From Streptococcus sp. oral taxon 056 str. F0418 (GTDB lineage Bacteria > Bacillota > Bacilli > Lactobacillales > Streptococcaceae): DNA of 64,000 bases. Under the pieces are notes generated by a model that was not told where the DNA came from, did no database searches, and saw nothing but the letters and a program-made list of their open reading frames with translations. The stretch covers positions 310,001-374,000 of the forward strand of contig NZ_AFQU01000001.1 in assembly GCF_000220065.1 (NCBI RefSeq), written 5' to 3'. Within the stretch, counting starts at the first letter, position 1; every line of letters begins with the position of its first letter. Made by a program: the position numbers and the translations under genes. Below are positions 62,503 to 64,000 of the stretch, in pieces.

Positions 62503-63138
62503 TTAACTATAAAGTAAGTTTTCTAAGATTAGAGCTATGCAATCTAACGAGGTCTTCCTTAAAACAGTTATCTCTTCGTCTGAATGCGAGGAATACAAAA
62601 TTTCATCTACAATAGAGGTGATAAAATTAAATAGGATATTAGAAATAGATTTTAGATTTGTTATTTCTTTATTACCTACATAATGTTTCAAACATTGATA
62701 AGTGAGTTCTTTCATTTTATCATTGTGCTGATCCTGTATTTCCTTAACCTCAGGAATGGAATAAGAAAGCATCTCAATTTGCGCGTGAAACTCTTTATCT
62801 TCTAAACTAATTAAATTATCAATTAATTTTTCAATCCAGCCTTTGTAATCACTACTGAATAGCTCCAAATTTTCACTAGTATTCAGTTGGTTAAAGATTA
62901 CAATAAACGATTCATTGTAGTCTTTTAATATTAAAGATAAAATCTCTTCTTTATTTGAAAAATAAGAATATAGTGTCCCTATTGAAATCCCCGCTTCTTT
63001 TGCAATTTCATTTGTGGTAACATTAAAATAATTCTTTTTTGCAAATAATTCTTTCGAAACAGCTAAAATCGTGTTTAATTTATCTAAACTTCTTTTTTGA
63101 ACAGGTTTTCGAACTAGTTTCTTCGACAATACTTTCAT
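62503..63138 (-). CDS. TetR/AcrR family regulator
   Basis: A 211-residue repressor. The N-terminal helix-turn-helix (ILAVSKELFAKKNYFNVTTNEIAKEAGISIGTLYSYFSNKEEI) is textbook, and the ligand domain is of the unclassified type. A palindrome at 63232-63257 upstream is a candidate operator. The gene that would normally be divergent and controlled is absent, since the next gene is a convergent-side ABC exporter on the same strand. GAAGGGATG is the start context. Confidence 0.9.
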   Translation of the reverse strand: MKVLSKKLVRKPVQKRSLDKLNTILAVSKELFAKKNYFNVTTNEIAKEAGISIGTLYSYFSNKEEILSLILKDYNESFIVIFNQLNTSENLELFSSDYKGWIEKLIDNLISLEDKEFHAQIEMLSYSIPEVKEIQDQHNDKMKELTYQCLKHYVGNKEITNLKSISNILFNFITSIVDEILYSSHSDEEITVLRKTSLDCIALILENLLYS

Positions 63139-63231
63139 CCCTTCTAAGCAATCTTTCTCTTATGATATCACACTTCCAGTAAAAATTCTTTTAAATGCCA
63201 TGAATAGCAATAATATGCTATTTTATTTTTT

Positions 63232-63319
63232 AAAAAATGAGTAAATGCTCATTTTTTTCTTGACAGAAAAATAAAAAGGAGTACAATCATAACCACCCGT
63301 CTAACGGGTGGTTATGATT
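63232..63319 (+). promoter_or_regulatory. Operator-like palindrome, rightward promoter and perfect 35-bp inverted repeat
   Basis: AAAAAATGAG (63232-63241) is inverted at 63248-63257. Three bases on, TTGACA (63260-63265) and TACAAT (63282-63287) are spaced 16 bp and point right. From 63285, AATCATAACCACCCGT is inverted after CTA to 63319, a perfect 16-bp-arm hairpin at the transcription start. No rightward gene follows. The hairpin may also end the leftward ABC transcript. Confidence 0.6.
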
Positions 63320-63356
63320 TTAGCATCAATCTATGAACTTTAATTAAGCTCCTCTT

Positions 63357-64000
63357 CTACTCCTGCGCCATCTGCATTTGGTAATAAACACCTCTGGCTG
63401 CCATGAGCTCTTGGTGATTCCCATGTTCGACGATATCACCATCTACCATAACGAGGATGATGTCCGCATTTTGAATAGTAGACAGGCGATGAGCGATGAT
63501 AAAGCTCGTCCGTCCCACCATGAGCTTGCTGAAAGCCTCCTGAATCAAGACTTCTGTCCGGGTATCAATGGAAGAAGTCGCCTCATCCAAGATTAGGATT
63601 TTAGGAACAGCCAGGAAGACACGGGCAATGGTCAAGAGCTGCCGCTGACCTTGAGACAGGGAGTCCCCAGCATCCGCCAAGTAGGTATCATAACCCTGAG
63701 GCAGCTGCTGGATGAAGAAATGCGCATTGGCTGCCTTAGCAGCTGCAATGACCTCTTCACGGCTGGCGTCTGGCCGGCCAAAAGCTATGTTGTCATGAAT
63801 GGTTGCTGTCTTGAGCCAGGTCTCCTGCAGCACCATACCGAACTGCTGACGATAAGAAGCTCTGGTGTAATGTGTGATAGGAACATCGTCTAACGAAATC
63901 AGACCATTATCAACATTGTAAAAGCGCATGAGAAGATTGATCAGGGTAGACTTACCAGCGCCAGTCGGACCGACAATGGCGACCTTACTAGCCGCTGGAA
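63357..64000 (-). CDS. Multidrug ABC exporter ATP-binding/permease subunit, C-terminal part
   Basis: Incomplete: the gene continues past the right edge. Visible is the nucleotide-binding domain of a MsbA/LmrCD/YheHI type half-transporter: Walker A ([10 protein letters not shown]) at the edge, Q-loop ([22 protein letters not shown]), signature [16 protein letters not shown], Walker [14 protein letters not shown] and the H-loop IIAHRLSTI. The membrane domain lies outside the window. The signature reads LSQGQ, a common variant. The stop is 38 bp after the inverted repeat. A partner half-transporter probably precedes it. Confidence 0.93.
   Translation of the reverse strand, partial: PAASKVAIVGPTGAGKSTLINLLMRFYNVDNGLISLDDVPITHYTRASYRQQFGMVLQETWLKTATIHDNIAFGRPDASREEVIAAAKAANAHFFIQQLPQGYDTYLADAGDSLSQGQRQLLTIARVFLAVPKILILDEATSSIDTRTEVLIQEAFSKLMVGRTSFIIAHRLSTIQNADIILVMVDGDIVEHGNHQELMAARGVYYQMQMAQE

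Noticed and set aside
1..64000. CRISPR array
   Set aside because: No regularly spaced short direct repeats and no cas genes were seen. The repeated units found are 160-200 bp elements scattered at gene ends.

Overview
The window looks like chromosomal DNA from an oral Streptococcus close to S. sanguinis. The evidence is low GC, streptococcal Shine-Dalgarno starts, a tmRNA tag ending NTSYALAA, a type B L31, an L27 with the N-terminal extension cut by Prp, and a class III fructose-bisphosphatase next to pyruvate,phosphate dikinase. Species identity is inferred; no database search was possible.

Layout, left to right. 0.1-5.2 kb: a DUF1722 gene and the pheS-GNAT-pheT operon behind a phenylalanine T-box. 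5.2-5.8 kb: an isolated transcription unit with a promoter, an overlapping cre-like site, nested inverted repeats and a terminator, but no convincing gene. 5.8-9.8 kb: the tryptophan ABC transporter trpXYZ behind a tryptophan T-box, with a gtfA/gtfB glycosyltransferase deletion relic lying between trpX and trpY. 10-16.5 kb: an rqcH/fbpA gene (frameshifted), a TPR protein, an AI-2E-type permease (frameshifted), flavodoxin, a DHH phosphodiesterase and L31. 16.6-28.5 kb: small metabolic and housekeeping genes (rhaM, cupin, LdcB, rhodanese, YbaK-type editing protein, UDG, PepV, nitroreductase, phosphoesterase, UvrC, HAD phosphatase, nucleotidyltransferase, a decayed pseudogene, a broken AraC/GyrI-type regulator). 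29-37.8 kb: lepA, a Cof-type phosphatase, a lipoprotein, rplU-prp-rpmA with an L21 leader, thiI and a frameshifted cysteine desulfurase.

37.9-47.4 kb is a pyruvate/gluconeogenesis block: fbp, a PPDK regulatory protein and a CBS-HTH regulator diverge from ppdK, and lrgAB (a CidA/LrgA-CidB/LrgB pair linked to pyruvate transport in some Firmicutes) follows after a degenerate IS3-family element. 47.5-52.5 kb: tRNA-Ser(GGA), tmRNA, a DUF59 protein, rpoD-dnaG, mscL and rpsU. 52.5-56.1 kb: a BlaI/BlaR1-type regulator pair beside a VTC-domain/DUF4956 operon, with matching TACA-N2-TGTA operators in both promoters. 56.3-64 kb: DUF1304, a flavin disulfide reductase (probably the hypothiocyanite reductase Har), ferredoxin-NADP reductase, an ABC-F protein with an attenuator-like leader, TraX, a TetR regulator and the end of a multidrug ABC exporter cut by the window edge.

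Two patterns run across the window. Four copies of a 180-bp structured repeat, plus a related shorter family, sit mostly just behind stop codons. Four genes are each broken by what looks like loss of one T from a T-run, which suggests base-calling error, or slippage, rather than four independent pseudogenes.
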